Assembly (NCBI GenBank): GCA_037954665.1
Contig: JBBMOL010000072.1
Coordinates: 2,010,340 to 2,074,339 of the forward strand
From: Laguncularia racemosa
Lineage: Eukaryota; Streptophyta; Magnoliopsida; Myrtales; Combretaceae
DNA: 64,000 nt
Direction: 5' to 3'
In this document: positions 35,981 to 48,219 of the stretch, one piece after another
How the letters are laid out: each line of letters starts with the position of its first letter
How positions within the stretch are numbered: position 1 is the stretch's first letter
Notes under the pieces: generated by a model
Databases searched by the model: none
Told to the model about the DNA's origin: nothing
Seen by the model: only the letters and a program-made list of their open reading frames with translations
Translations under genes and position numbers: made by a program

Positions 35981-36440
35981 TGTTGTTTGTAGATTTAGGA
36001 GAGGTGTAAAGACCTGCAAAACAAATTGAAGCAATGAGCTAAGGGGTGTTGGGGTTGCTCAATGTAACCACTCCTACCCTTAAGTTAGAATTTAAACATG
36101 TATAGGGAAGAGAAGCTTAAAGGAAAGTAAGAAAGCTTAAGATTTTGATCCTTTTACTCATAGATGGTTCTAGGTAATTATAGATGATGTTGCTGGAATG
36201 TTAGAGCTGGAGAACATGAGGCATACCTCTTAATGCACGTCTAAAGTGTCTAAGCATTAGAGGAGTGGGCAATTATAAAGGTTAATAACCTATAGTGAGC
36301 CTTATTTAGAGTTAATCGAGTCAAAAGGCCATTTTGGAAAGAGGTTAAGCTATTATTTAGGCCCATGACTATGCCCCTAATATGAAGTTGGGCTTGGGCT
36401 TAAGTTGGGTTTATACTTAGACCAAAATAACCAATCAATG
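35981..36440 (-). repeat. 5' LTR (right) of the outer gypsy-like element
   Basis: 460 bp, starting TGTTGTTTGTAG. It is longer than its partner mainly through extra bases near 36033-36060. The last bases (CAATG) have drifted from CAACA. The two LTRs differ at many positions, so the insertion is old. Confidence 0.68.
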
Positions 36441-37324
36441 ATTCTTCTATACACTATGATTTTATAGATATTTATAGCTATTAATTATACTTTTAAGGAT
36501 CTCACTTCTCATCTTATAGAGTATTTGAACGATTTGTTGTGCAACTTGTCAATCTATTTTATGGAATTCCAAATTTTAACGACATTGAAGTTGATGTGAA
36601 ACTTGTAAAATGGAACAACCAACCAAGTGTTTAATATAGTTAAAAAATTGACCAAATATTATGTTTGAAATGATGATAATGGATACATACTTGTATTTTA
36701 AGATTTATTTATGGTGTACTTTTGATTTTGATCCTATTATTCAATGCATCAATACATCATTATATCAAGTACTTGATTAGTCAAATTATACAGAAGAAAT
36801 GAAGATGTGATAGGTATATATTAATATTAATTAGGTTTTGAAGCAGCAAATATCAACATATGAATATAATGTTAGATTATAATATATTTACAGTTTAAAA
36901 TTTTTATCTCAAATATGTCATAACCAATCACAAATAATGGTGGAACAAATTACCATTTTTATGTATTAATTTTTTGTTTAGATATTTGAATGTGATTGGT
37001 ATAGACATATTTGAGATAGCTAATATTTATTTTAGGGTCCATCTCCCTTTCAAAAACACTCTGTCTCGTTCCCTTTTCATATTCAATCAGTAGTATCCAT
37101 GCAACATAGCTTGTAAACAAAAACTCAAGAACCCCAGACATTCGACTTGGACTTCAAAGAAAGTAACATGTATTGTTGTAAATTCATCTCATTTTGACCG
37201 CAAAATTAGACTGTCCATTAACATTGACAAACATACATCAACATTCATGTCTATTTAGCATAAAGAGTTGAATATTTCCGACAAGGAAAAAAAAATTCCA
37301 AAAGAAAAAGGAAAAAATTTCTAA

Positions 37325-37585
37325 TTGTTCTTCTACAGTGTATATACAATTAGATCCTACATCCTATTGATGGATGATCTTTGGGTAAATCTTAGAAGAG
37401 ACCCTAATGGGCAAGCCCCATTTAGGTATTGGAAACGGACTGTATTGTATGCCATCATCCTTTGTCGTCACTTCCCACCTAGGGCAAAAGCACAACAAAC
37501 ATGGTTACAAACTTATAAGGAATTGTTGAGATGCAAAGGTAATCATCAATTAAAACAAAAACTTCGTATATTGATAGAGTTATAA
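37325..37585 (+). CDS. Unidentified open frame, 86 codons
   Basis: The translation includes DDLWVNLRRDPNGQ and TWLQTYKELLRCKGNHQ. No motif or family is recognised and no promoter or splice structure is clear. The local base composition is less AT-rich than around it, so it could be an exon or gene relic. Coding status is doubtful. Confidence 0.15.
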   Translation: MFFYSVYTIRSYILLMDDLWVNLRRDPNGQAPFRYWKRTVLYAIILCRHFPPRAKAQQTWLQTYKELLRCKGNHQLKQKLRILIEL

Positions 37586-38028
37586 ATAGTTTATCAATGT
37601 ACTTCAAGTCTAATAATAGTAGAATTTCATAGATTTCGTGTCCTTTTTTCCCCCCTTAGGACAGGTAAATAAATCATGGAATAAAGAAATTTTTAAGACC
37701 CATCCAAATTGTCTAAACTCCAAAATATGAATGGAAGTGATTTTTGTAAAAAAAAAAAAAAGGAAATTTGTAATTTTAAGTTATTTCAAAGTACACGTGT
37801 GCACTTTTCAATCTGTGAATGAACAATTTCAAAAATTAAAATAATAATGTGGCGTGAAACATGTGCATTTCAAATAATTCATACGATGTGGTCTATAAAT
37901 AAAACATATATTTTTTGATACTTCTCATGTACGACTGGTAATCTTATAATCCAGACGTCTGGTAGCTATTTAAACATGACTGGACACAGCTGGCAAATAT
38001 CATTCGTTTCCGAACTACACACGCTGCT

Positions 38029-38457
38029 TTGACATATTATACGCTTCTAGGTCTTTTTTCTTTTCTTTTTTATATTTGGGGGAGGGGGGGCGCGATGTGG
38101 GGTTGGCTGGGTGTTGGTTGTTGTTGTGGTGGGAAATTTATTAAAAGAGGATCAAATTTTGATAATTCTTCTGCGGGTGATAGTCTGATAGCGATGTGTA
38201 TGGAAGTAATAAATGGGGACGAATCCATTTTGGAACGAGGGATTGCGATTGTCAGAGAAACAATGTCTTCGAAGAGATCCCATCACAATGACTTTAAGGA
38301 GGATGTAAGAGTTGAGACATGCCAGCCCCACCAGAAAATTGATTTATTGAGCACGGACTTCTTTTACATGATGATATGTGGCAGTGGTGGACAATCTGCC
38401 AGCATGGAGTTGAAGATTTGGGATATCTTTTTTACTCGATGTGAGAAAGAAGAATAA
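38029..38457 (+). CDS. Unidentified open frame, 142 codons
   Basis: Longest plus-strand frame in this gap. The N-terminal part is Gly/Trp-rich from a G-run; the C-terminal part reads AMCMEVINGDESILERGIAI and later MMICGSGGQSASMELKIWD. No domain is recognised. It may be chance, or an exon fragment of a degraded gene. Confidence 0.2.
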   Translation: MTYYTLLGLFSFLFYIWGRGGAMWGWLGVGCCCGGKFIKRGSNFDNSSAGDSLIAMCMEVINGDESILERGIAIVRETMSSKRSHHNDFKEDVRVETCQPHQKIDLLSTDFFYMMICGSGGQSASMELKIWDIFFTRCEKEE

Positions 38458-40261
38458 AATCGAAATCGAAAGAAATGAAATTATGATAGACTTCGCTTCA
38501 TGTTTCCACAAATTCCGACCAATTCATTAATAGAACCTTGACTCTCCTTGAAGACTACATAAAATAGAATCCCAATCGCATTGAAAATTGATAATGATTA
38601 ACTACCATTTCATTTGATTGGACTTACCACAAACAAACCACTATGACACCAACACCACCTAACCCTCTATTCCTATCCCAAATCACCACCTCACTTGACT
38701 CGTTCAACCACAAACAAACCACCACGGCACACTAAAAATCACCAATAAAGTGTGGACTCATGGCCTATTGGTCCTCAAAAACATCAAAACATAGGAATGC
38801 ATGACCAATTGCTTCAAGCCACCAACATTGTCACATCATGTGACATGGCCACAACATGTACCTTGGTTTAACCGAGGCATGCTTTGGTTCATGCAATCTA
38901 GGTTTACACAAAGATACTAACGCGGGGATCTATTACCTTGATCTACACGTAATTTGGTGTGGGTTTACAATGTGGGCTAAGTGGTTAAAACTTGCATGGT
39001 TCTTGTGGTTTAAGGTTGTATGCTCAGTGTTTGCTTAGGTGAGGAGGTGGAATAGATAGGTCACTTGGCTAGTGAATATAGGTGGGATTGATTAGGATTT
39101 CATAGGTAATATTAATATATAAAAAAGATGCAAAGAATAACAATGTAAAATAAATGTGACGATGGCCTTATAAGAAGGAAATAATTATTTTGTTCCGATC
39201 TATAAAGCAAATCAAGTGTACATGTTGAAATTATTAAAAATCTTCTTATGTGTTTCAACTTTCTATTAAGTACTAGATGTGCTTTATTATATGTTTCATT
39301 AGTCTAAACAATAACCAACTGGGATGGTTTTTCTAACATGATGATACTAATGTCAAATTTTATCCACTTTTGCTTGGTAAAAATTATACGCATGACAATT
39401 CATACCTGATGGAGCTTTTTTTCATCTGATTACTTGAACTTGAGAGTATTTGGATAGTTCTATAATTTAATTTTATCTTTTAAACTTTTTTTTGGTCATT
39501 TTGTAATTGAGGAATTATTACTGTTTTTTTTTTACGGCCAATTGAAGGGCTCTTGGGGTTTCATTTTATCAACAGTCGATATAACACTATCCACCTCTAT
39601 CCTTTGAGCATTTCTTCTGAATAAAAGAATAGCTATTTAAGTAAAAAAAAAAAATCATAAAAGTAGAAGACTCCTTTTGGCGAATTTTATACCATAAACA
39701 AAGGAACCTTGTATGGATTATGAGATTTCCGACCAAATTTATCCCAAAATCCCATATAAATCCAACAACTCGGAGAAGTTATATCTCTGTTGTCTCATCG
39801 GAGAGCGAACAAACAAGAACCACTTCTTCAAATTTCAGTTCCAGTTCCAAACTTAGGGGATCCTTTAATAGCTATAGGCAAGAATAACCCTCAACCAAGG
39901 AAGATTGACAACACTGGACTTGCGTTTGTTGAAACATTGATAATATCCGGAGACTAAAACATATCTAACTATATATAATCCACTAGGTTTCAAGACTAAT
40001 GTTAGGAATGTGGAATAGCCCATCAATAGTCATTCATCGGAGTCTTATGGTGGAATTTTTCCACTCCGTTGAATAGCAATTCCTTTAAAATAAAGAACAT
40101 TATAAATCCTTCAAAAAAAAATAAAGAAAGAATTGAATAACTATCATCTATCATTACCGGCAATGAACATGCCATGTAATTGTTCTTTTCTCTTATGTTT
40201 CGATTAATAGTCTCATCATACATTTAATATGACAATCTTAGATTAACTTTATTATATTGGT

Positions 40262-40292
<31 letters not shown>

Positions 40293-40396
40293 ATCATATA
40301 AGTCTCTTCTTTGTATTTCACATTGGTAAGCACTAAGGGTAACAGGGGGAAAATAAAAAGCAGGACTTTCTATGGTCATTCGAATAGGTCATGGTC

Positions 40397-40428
40397 CAAG
40401 AGTGTACTCCATTCCCAAACGGCATGTA
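40397..40428 (-). repeat. 32-bp copy of part of the CYP707A heme-binding exon
   Basis: Identical over 32 bases to 40583-40614 inside exon 7, the segment encoding YMPFGNGVHS and the first bases of the cysteine codon. It lies 186 bases further downstream in the gene, without flanking exon sequence. Confidence 0.9.
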
Positions 40429-40516
40429 AGTCATAAATCTCTTAAACTGAGTACAAACTCGCTACCTTTTATACACGTGCGAACACAAATGTAAAACCAA
40501 GCTTAGGAATAGAAAC

Positions 40517-41115
40517 CTGTAAGTTGTGGTGAGGTGGTGCAGGAAAACGAGCATCTCGAGTTTAGCCAGCTCTTTGCCTGGGCAAGAGTGTACTCCATTC
40601 CCAAACGGCATGTATGTATAAGGTCTTGGTGGCACCTGCCCCATCACACAAACACCCACCTAGTAAGTCCAAATAGTGAGACACATACTTAGCTTTCTTT
40701 CACAGGGAGTGTTAAGGATAGATATTTCCGAGGCCTTCGCACACTCCTTACCAAGTTAACTTACGTACAAAAATAACTCACGGGGAGACTGATTCTTAAA
40801 AGATTCTAGGAATAAATAGATACAATCTAGGTTCACCTAAAATTGCGATTATCCTAAAATAAAAAGAAAATGTTATCGTTTTTTCGATAGACATTTTTTG
40901 ACGGTTAAGAAAAAAAAAATTCGAGTATACTATATATATACTAATTAACGGAATACCCACAATTATCATTTATTAAAAAAAGTAAAATATTTTAATAAAA
41001 CCACCTTAAGTAACTTTCTCATATAGTATTTTAATAGTAAATTCCATAATTTTTTATTTGTTTATTATATTTGTTATAATCTTTTTAGATATATAACACA
41101 GAAACCACCTTACTC

Positions 41116-41152
<37 letters not shown>

Positions 41153-44111
41153 CTCGATTATCAAATATTAAAAAAAAATAGAAAATCCTAAAATAATCTA
41201 CATCGATAGTCACAATTTACGGCATATATACAAAATAATAGCATCACCTCAAATCTTGAAGGGTCAAACTTCTCGGGGTGTGGGAAAAAATCTTCAGAGT
41301 GATGGATGCTTCTGAAGAGGGGAAGGACCTTCCAACCTTTGGGAATTACGTAACCATCCAACTCCACATCCTGCACTGCTTCTCTAAACGTAAATGAAAG
41401 TATGCTTGCTGCCCTCAGCGTTTCTTGAATAACCTGATCCAAAACAATATATCGATAATATAATTAATGACTATCACATAAATAATGCACCCGATACATA
41501 TATACTACGCCAAAGTATTAGTAAACTACAGTCATAAAATCCGTAAAAACTATCCAAGCCACACAAACACTTCAATATCTCAGGAATTTTCCTGGAACGC
41601 AATATACTGATTATTGCTTTTTTTAGGTGGACTCATCGTCCAATAGTTTGAGATTTTATTGGCTCATTTGATATTTTACCGAGTCAAATCAAGTAATGAA
41701 TTGACCTTGAAACATAATTTCACCGGCACTTTAACATAAAATATTGACTTGGTATTGTATTTTAAAATTTTTGAGAGTTTTTATAAGGTTTTATTGTAAT
41801 TTATCCTGTACCTATATTTATATATATACTGAATTTAGGTAAGCATGTATATCATCAATTTTGTACATGAACTAAAAATATCTTTTCGGAAAGAGACATT
41901 ATTTAGTAAGAGATGTGTTTGAACTGTTTACGGATGCCATAGAGTGACCAGTGCTTAAATCAAACCTCGATAATCCTCATTGAAAGGAAGAGAGAGAGAG
42001 ATAGAGAGAGAAAGAAGTATTTCATACCCGGCTGGTCAACGGCATTTGTCTTGTGTCATCCCACGTAAGGCTACGATTTTCTGCGATTATTTTGCATCTT
42101 ATTGCCATTTGTTCCCTCTGATATAAACAACATAAATATTTTAATATAATTTTAAATAATTGTCCTACAGATAATTAAGGTAGATTTTTTTTTTTATAAG
42201 CAATGTTAGAATTAATGGTGAAACGTAGTTTAAGTACCGTTGCAGCTTCAAGAACTTCCTTATTGTCATGCAAGTACTTGAGCACCCAAGTTAATACGCT
42301 GGCAGTAGTGTCGTGAGCAGCAAATATGACACCGATGATGTTGTCAGCAATCTGAGATTCTGTGAGCTGATCTAATTGACGATGCTGTCGGTCTTTAGAT
42401 TCCAATAAACCCCCCAACAATCCTCCTCTTTCCTCCCCATCTTCCCTCCACCTCTTTATTAACCCCCTTATACTCTCATTTAGAAGCTTTCTTGTCTGAA
42501 AATGCTATAATCAATAACTATTCTCTAATTTTGAAGAATTGGTTTCTAAAATAAAAGTTGTGTCAGAATCATCCAGTTCATCCTCGAACTTTTAAAATTT
42601 TTATTGCATTGATTTATATAAGTATTTTAATAGTAAGATATAACTGAATAATCTCGTAGCTCCTTCAAAATATATAATACAATATAAAAACATAAATTTC
42701 AATAATAAATATCAAGCTAAACATTAAAAAAGTCCATGCGTTTACATTTATAACTATAATATAAGACAGTCGAAAGTTTAACTGATTGTGATATACAACC
42801 GATGATTGATGGAGATGTGAACCAATAAAAAACTAGACACATATAAGTTATTTTAAAACACTGCCATGGATGAAAATCAAAATAAGCCATATTTCTATCT
42901 GTTTTTGCACCCCTCTAATCATAACAAATGGTATGTCACTCCTATTCAGTGATTTCTCAATTATTTTGGTTTATTTATTTAACTTGACATAAGTTGATTA
43001 GGCAAGTTTTAAACAATTCCATTTGAACTGACCACCTAATTTTGGCCAAAATAACAAAAAAGAAAATTCATCCTTTTAAATAACTAGCACGCACCTTCAT
43101 TGCTTTGTGAAAGGAAGTCCCGGGGAGATCAAGAGGCATGGAGTTGTATCCTTTCTCAAGTTGCCGATATAGATTCTTGATACTCTCCATTTCCAGTGAA
43201 TCCATTCTGGCTCCAAAAGCCGAAATCATTGCCACGTCAAAAGCATACTAACAAAAAAACAAAGGTAAAATCAAAGAACATTTTAAGATTCATTCATTTG
43301 AATATAATAATAAACCTCTTATTCATTAACAAAAATAGATATTTACATGTACTATTACATACCATCTTCATTTCTTGTAACGTATTGATGTTGGAATTTT
43401 TCCAAGCAGGAAGGAATTTGAGGACGATTTGTTCAATCGCGGAGACAGAACTTCTGATTGCTGAGGGTAAAAACGAGGTTTGGACTAATCTCTTGAGACG
43501 CGAATGATATGCACCTTGATGAAAAAACAAGGCATCTGGTCCAATCATTTTCTCTTTACTAGGTGGATATGTCGGTTTGAACAAATTGGCTCTTGTCACT
43601 AGAACACGTCTAATCGCTTCCGGATTCGATATCATCACACACGGACATCCCAATACGTGTGTCTTGAAAATATCCCCGTACCTAGTATTACAACAATAAG
43701 ATTAGACAAAGGAGCATTTTTTTTTTTCTTGTCTAGGACACACATGATATAAAGCAAAAGTGAACTATATGAGAATGAATATTTGTAATTATTCTTTTGC
43801 AAGATATATGGATGAAAACTTCAAATATAGTATAGTAGATTTGGTTATTTGTCGTACCGCTTTTTGCGATTAGAGAAGAAGGAATTCGGGTTTTGGGTGT
43901 AGAGCTTGAGAGTCTCTCCTAAGTAAGGCCAACCCATTGAACCGGGCGGTAACCGCTTGTACTTAGGGTGTTGCCCTTGAAGGAAGAAATGAAGCAATAA
44001 ACAACCGATGATGAATGATACTAGAGATATGATTAGGAGGTGGAGCTCAAAATTTGGAGAAGAAAGTGAATCGTAAGACCACCAAAGTGGTGGGGGAAAA
44101 TAATCTCGCAT
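40517..44111 (-). CDS. CYP707A-like: Cytochrome P450 CYP707A type, abscisic acid 8'-hydroxylase; last exon not found
   Basis: Seven exons on the minus strand: 43858-44111, 43363-43681, 43095-43247, 42238-42495, 42028-42117, 41248-41433 and 40517-40635, all GT-AG with matching phases, giving 459 residues plus two bases. A membrane anchor spans about 22-46, followed by the hinge KRLPPGSMGWPYLGETLKLY. The I-helix AAHDTT is at 301-306, ExxR (ETLR) at 362-365, FDPSRFE at 414-420, and the heme loop PFGNGVHSCPG at 430-440 with Cys438. Strings such as LFKPTYPPSKEKMIG and FTFREAV are characteristic of CYP707A. The enzyme hydroxylates ABA at C-8' at the ER and lowers ABA. The family's C-terminal segment of about 25-30 residues (YGPFPVP..GLPIRV) is missing. 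Reading through the exon 7 donor adds 16 unrelated residues to a stop near 40462. The start is set at MRDYFPPP because the upstream in-frame ATG precedes the TATA box. Confidence 0.9.
41119..41148. repeat. TA dinucleotide microsatellite in CYP707A intron 6
   Basis: About 15 TA units, between exon 7 (40635) and exon 6 (41248). Confidence 0.9.
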
Positions 44112-44216
44112 GGTGGTGAGAGAATAAGGAGAAGAGGGAGAGGTTGCAAAGACCAAGTTGAAGAGATATGTGAGATGTATGCGAGGGCAAGGCAAAGACC
44201 GAGTTATCGTGTGGCT

Positions 44217-44223
44217 TAAATAG
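44217..44223 (-). promoter_or_regulatory. Probable TATA box of the CYP707A-like gene
   Basis: The minus strand reads CTATTTAAGCC here, 106 bases upstream of the chosen start codon, leaving room for a leader of about 75 bases. Confidence 0.5.
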
Positions 44224-45308
44224 AGATGGGAGTGCATGAAAAAAAAAAAAAGTGTCTAAAAAAATGATAAAAATGTAGAGAGAGTGTGGGTAAAGAAGGG
44301 AAAATGAAACTCTTGGGACATGCGTCACTAATTTGATGTCAACACCATGCTTTGCGGCTATATCTTATTAAAGCGTGCTCCTTATTGCCCCGTAATACTT
44401 TCTTTGGATAATGAAAAGAAATTGAAGGAAAAGAAAAGTTGAGGAATAATAGAACTGATAGACATGTAGAATCTTGGGTCTTAAAAATTTAAGATTTCAC
44501 AACATATATGGCACGAGTTTAAAGCACATATAGGACCGACATATTCCACTTATTTTAGGCTGCTTTTATTTTCTTAATTCTTCTTGAACCTACTGGGTCT
44601 CAAGCCTAAAAATGAGGAACTGGAACTGGTTCAGGGACTTGTGAGGTCCACCAGCAAATCTGGACCTACCCCATGTAATGGGTTTAAGGGCAGGATTCGG
44701 TTGACGGGCTGCTGGACAGTCTTACTCCAATTTCTTGTCTAGATATAATAAATTGGATTAAAAAAATTGGAGACAAAGTTAATTCAAGGTGTAAAGGAAT
44801 TGTTGGAAAACATGGGAAGAATATTAGTGATGGAAAACCTAATTATTTTTTCTTTCAACGAAGAATTTTCTCCTCGGAAGATGAAGGTATTTAAACCAAT
44901 TATTTACATAACTAGTAACTGGATAATTTCATAACAATTGCCACCATATTCTATCCAATTTGGGAAAATGAATTAAGTGGAAATAATGGAGACATTCTTT
45001 CCTAAATCATTCTCCAATTATCGGAATTTGCTTTGAAAGTACAACATCCTTTGCCCTTTCATCCATTTTCAAAGCCATTATTCTCAACAGGTGGACAGAA
45101 CAAGTCATATCTCTTTCACGTGTTCACTATCTTTTATATGCAGACACGTAATGTATTTATAATACATTCATTCTCTATCCTTCTCTCGATCTTTTTTTTT
45201 TTTACGAGAAACCTTAGTTGAGTTCATCCCAACGTCCTAAATAATAATGTTTGCCCCTCATACAAATCTGTGCTTCCGGAAAACTTTGAGAAGGAAACAT
45301 TTGATGCC
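44224..45308. other. CYP707A upstream region, between the TATA box and the copia insertion
   Basis: About 1.1 kb without an identified gene; it should carry proximal regulatory sites. Around 44374-44414 a motif (CTTATTGCCCCGTAATACTT) resembles 55368-55410, probably a shared repeat end. I could not assign specific transcription-factor sites. Confidence 0.45.
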
Positions 45309-45313
45309 ATAAA

Positions 45314-45720
45314 TGTTAGATCATATAAATTAATTTTCAATCATGCGAGCACCCAATGAACATATAAGAGCAAAAGCAAAAGCAAAAATTGAATCGTCTA
45401 CATATCTTCGACCATTACAAATAAAAACACGAATTTTCTTGATTTCGGTTTGATACTTCTAAGTCTTCTCTCCCTAAAAAATGATGATGTATTGAAGTAT
45501 AAGTGAGTGGGATTAGGGACTTAACTGAAAGATTACATCTTAAAAATATCTTTTACCATCATAGATCTAAACCGATGTAATCTGAACATAAATTGCGAGA
45601 TTTACTTGCATAAATTTGATTAAATCAAATCATATCTTAAATGGATTACATTCCAATTGAATTTCCTGAATAAATTGCACAAAATTCGGATTTGGTTTCA
45701 GGTCCCGGGAAATTCTAACA
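45314..45720 (-). repeat. 3' LTR (left) of the copia element
   Basis: 407 bp, from TGTTAGATC to TTCTAACA, with inverted TGTTAGA/TCTAACA termini. Confidence 0.93.
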
Positions 45721-45732
45721 TTCTCTCACTTG
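45721..45732 (-). other. Polypurine tract of the copia element
   Basis: CAAGTGAGAGAA on the minus strand, directly before the 3' LTR. Confidence 0.75.
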
Positions 45733-46011
45733 ATCCATTTTTTCCAATATCAAACATAACAAGAAAAAAAATATATGAATCATGGCGATATGTCCTCTTA
45801 TAACGAGTATTATCTTTCATGTATTACAATATATCAATTCTTTCAATACTAACTCTTAAACTTAATGAATAAACCATATGTTCATTCTAGGTCCAAACTT
45901 AATGACATTTTTTAAAACAAATGAATAGACAAAATATGTACACAAAACCAAATAAGAAATATCAACTGAATAAAAGTTTCATTGAAACATTAAATGTATG
46001 TGCACTGAAGA

Positions 46012-46521
46012 TTACATCATGAAACCAAGTCCCATTTTTACTACATGATTCTTAAAATTCTTTGGGAGCATGCCATTAATTAAAGGATCAACTATCATTA
46101 ACTCGGTGCTAATGTATTCAATAACCACTTTCTTTTCCTTAACATGTTCTCTTATAGCTAAGTACTTGATGTCGATATGTTTACTTCGACTACCGCTTTT
46201 ATTGTTATTAGTCATAAATACAGCAGTTGAGTTATCGTAGTACAATCTTAATGGCTTAGAGATAGAATCAATAATTCTAAGCCTAGACATGAAACTCTTC
46301 AACCATACACCATGTGAAGTAGCCTCAAAATAAGATACAAACTCGACCTCCATAGTGGAAGTAACAATCAAGGTCTGCTTTGCACTCCTCCAAGACACGG
46401 CTCCACCAGCAAGCATAAAAATGTAACCAGACGTTGATTTACGTGAATTAACATAACCAGCAAAGTTCGCATCAGAATATCCAATGACGTCTAGATTGTC
46501 AGTCCGTCTATACATGAGCAT
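46012..46521 (-). pseudogene. Copia RNase H domain
   Basis: 169 open codons. The RNase H signature residues are visible: D in VIGYSDANFAG, E in STMEVEFVS (usually STMEAEYVA), D in YYDNSTAV, and the terminal H-ID segment SRSKHIDIKYLAIREHV. This is the best preserved part of the polyprotein. Confidence 0.9.
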
Positions 46522-47610
46522 GTAATCCTTTGTTCCTTGAAGGTATCTTATTACTTTCTTTGTAGTTCTCTGGTGGTCAACACCTAGGTTACTCTAATAT
46601 CTCCCTAGTGTCCCAACAACAAACGCAATGTCGGGTCTAGTACAAACTTGAGCATACATTAGACTTCCAATGACTGACGCATATGGGATGTTTTTCATTT
46701 GTTCCCGCTCGAGCTCATTTTTGGGGCACTAGCTTAAGGTCAATTTGTCACCCTTCATAATGGGTGCTACACTTGGTGAACAATCCTTCATCCAAAGTCT
46801 CTCTAAAACTTTGTTAATATAGGTCTCTTGAGACAAATCTAAAATGCCTCAAGATCTTTCCCTATGGATCTTGATGCCAATGACATAAGATGCCTCACCC
46901 ATATCTTTCATATCAAAGTTCTTAGAGATGAATCTTTTTACCTCATATAGCAAACCCTTATCATTGGTTGCAAGCAAAATATCATCCACATACAACACAA
47001 GAAAACAAATTTTACTCCCACTAACCTTCTAGTATATGCATTGATCCATAATGTTTTCTTCAAAACCAAATGAAGTGATGACATCATGGAATTTCAAATA
47101 CCACTAATGAGAGATTTATTTTAATCCACATATGGATTTATTAAACTTACAAACCAAATGCTCATCATTATTAGTGGAGAATTCTTTAGGTTGTTTCATG
47201 TAAACCTCTTCCTCTAGATTACTATTAAGGAAGGTCATTATCACATCCATTTGGTGCAACTCTAAATCAGAATGTGCAACCAATGCCATAATTACATGAA
47301 GGGAATCTTTCTTAGATACAGGAGAAAATGTCTCCGTGCAGTCGATTCCTTCCCTTTGAGTAAATCCTTTAGCAACGAGTCTTACTTTATATCTCTTAAC
47401 GTTGCCTAGTGAGTCTTTCTTTGTTTTAAAGACCCATTTGCATTCAATGGCTTTTACACCATTAGGCAACTTAACGAGATTTCAGACTCTATTAGATGCC
47501 ATCAAATCTATCTCTTCTTTCATGGCACTATACCACAAGTTCGAATTCACTGAACTCATGGCCTATGAAAATGTCTCAGGATCATTTTCGACTCCAACAT
47601 TGTAGTCAGA
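46522..47610 (-). pseudogene. Copia reverse transcriptase domain, broken
   Basis: An open stretch (47116-47469) gives CKWVFKTKKDSLGNVKRYK, RLVAKGFTQREGID, ETFSPVS and LELHQMDVIMTFLN. Further on are LVLYVDDILLATNDKG (the YVDD catalytic box), DMGEASYVIGIKI and IPYASVIGSLMYAQVCTRPD. In-frame stops sit near 46855, 46731 and 46596, consistent with point mutations in CGA, CAG and TTG codons. Confidence 0.9.
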
Positions 47611-48219
47611 CTCTTACAGATACACAACATAGTCGCTAGGAATTGCTGATTTCCTTACTCTAGTAGATCTTCCTAATGTTGCATCAACATTCTCTTAAGG
47701 ATTAGGATCATGTTGTTCAACTAGTTGTTTAACAACTTTGGACATCTCTTGAACTTCAGAATCTACTGGATCAGGATCAACATTTTGTGGTACCTCTAAG
47801 GCTAGCTCTTCAACACACATCTGTGTTAAAGGCGTGTTGTTAACAACAACGATTAACCCACTACTTAAAGTGGCACACTGGGCATTTATATGATCTTTCA
47901 CAAAACGAAGACCTTGAGATTAATCGCTCCCATTAATCAAGCCATTCTCAAGAAATTTTGCATCTCTTGATTCCACAAACATAGTGTTATGAGATGGACA
48001 ATAAAATCTATATCCCTTAGACCTTTCAGCATATCCAACGAAATACCCACTAATAGTCCTGGGGTCTAACTCTTTCTCGTGTGGATTGTAAACTCTTACT
48101 TCAGACGGACATCCTTAAACACGTACATGTCACAAACTCGGTTTCCATCCCTTGAGTAACTCAAATGGTGTCTTTTGGACAACCTTAGTTGGAACCCGGT
48201 TTAATATATACGTAGCCTT

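Larger units (their letters stand above)
26521..36440 (-). mobile_element. Outer gypsy-like LTR element, non-autonomous, split by a nested insertion
   Basis: Direct repeats at 26521-26958 and 35981-36440 serve as LTRs. Read on the minus strand they run TGTTG to AACA, with a TATA box (CTATAAATACCC) near 26695. The right flank ATTCT (36441-36445) and left flank GTTCT (26516-26520) form a 4-of-5 target duplication. Right of the left LTR the minus strand has a purine-rich tract (AAAGAGAGTTGGGAACAAA), a plausible polypurine tract. Next to the right LTR is TTTGGCATTGTG, where a primer site is expected. Both place transcription on the minus strand. No reverse transcriptase or integrase remnant is visible; the coding traces are on the plus strand. 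This recalls Tat-lineage elements with antisense extra ORFs, which is inference. Confidence 0.65.
36446..40390. other. Intergenic DNA between the nested transposons and CYP707A
   Basis: AT-rich, with a TA run at 40262-40289. Two open frames (37325-37585 and 38029-38457) are listed separately. I looked here, on the minus strand, for the missing last CYP707A exon (YGPFPVP then GLPIRV) and did not find it. Confidence 0.5.

Noticed and set aside
43872..44237. Upstream in-frame ATG of the CYP707A first exon (MHSHLYLSH...)
   Set aside because: It lies upstream of the TATTTAA box and gives a non-P450-like extension; the MRDYFPPP start fits the family.
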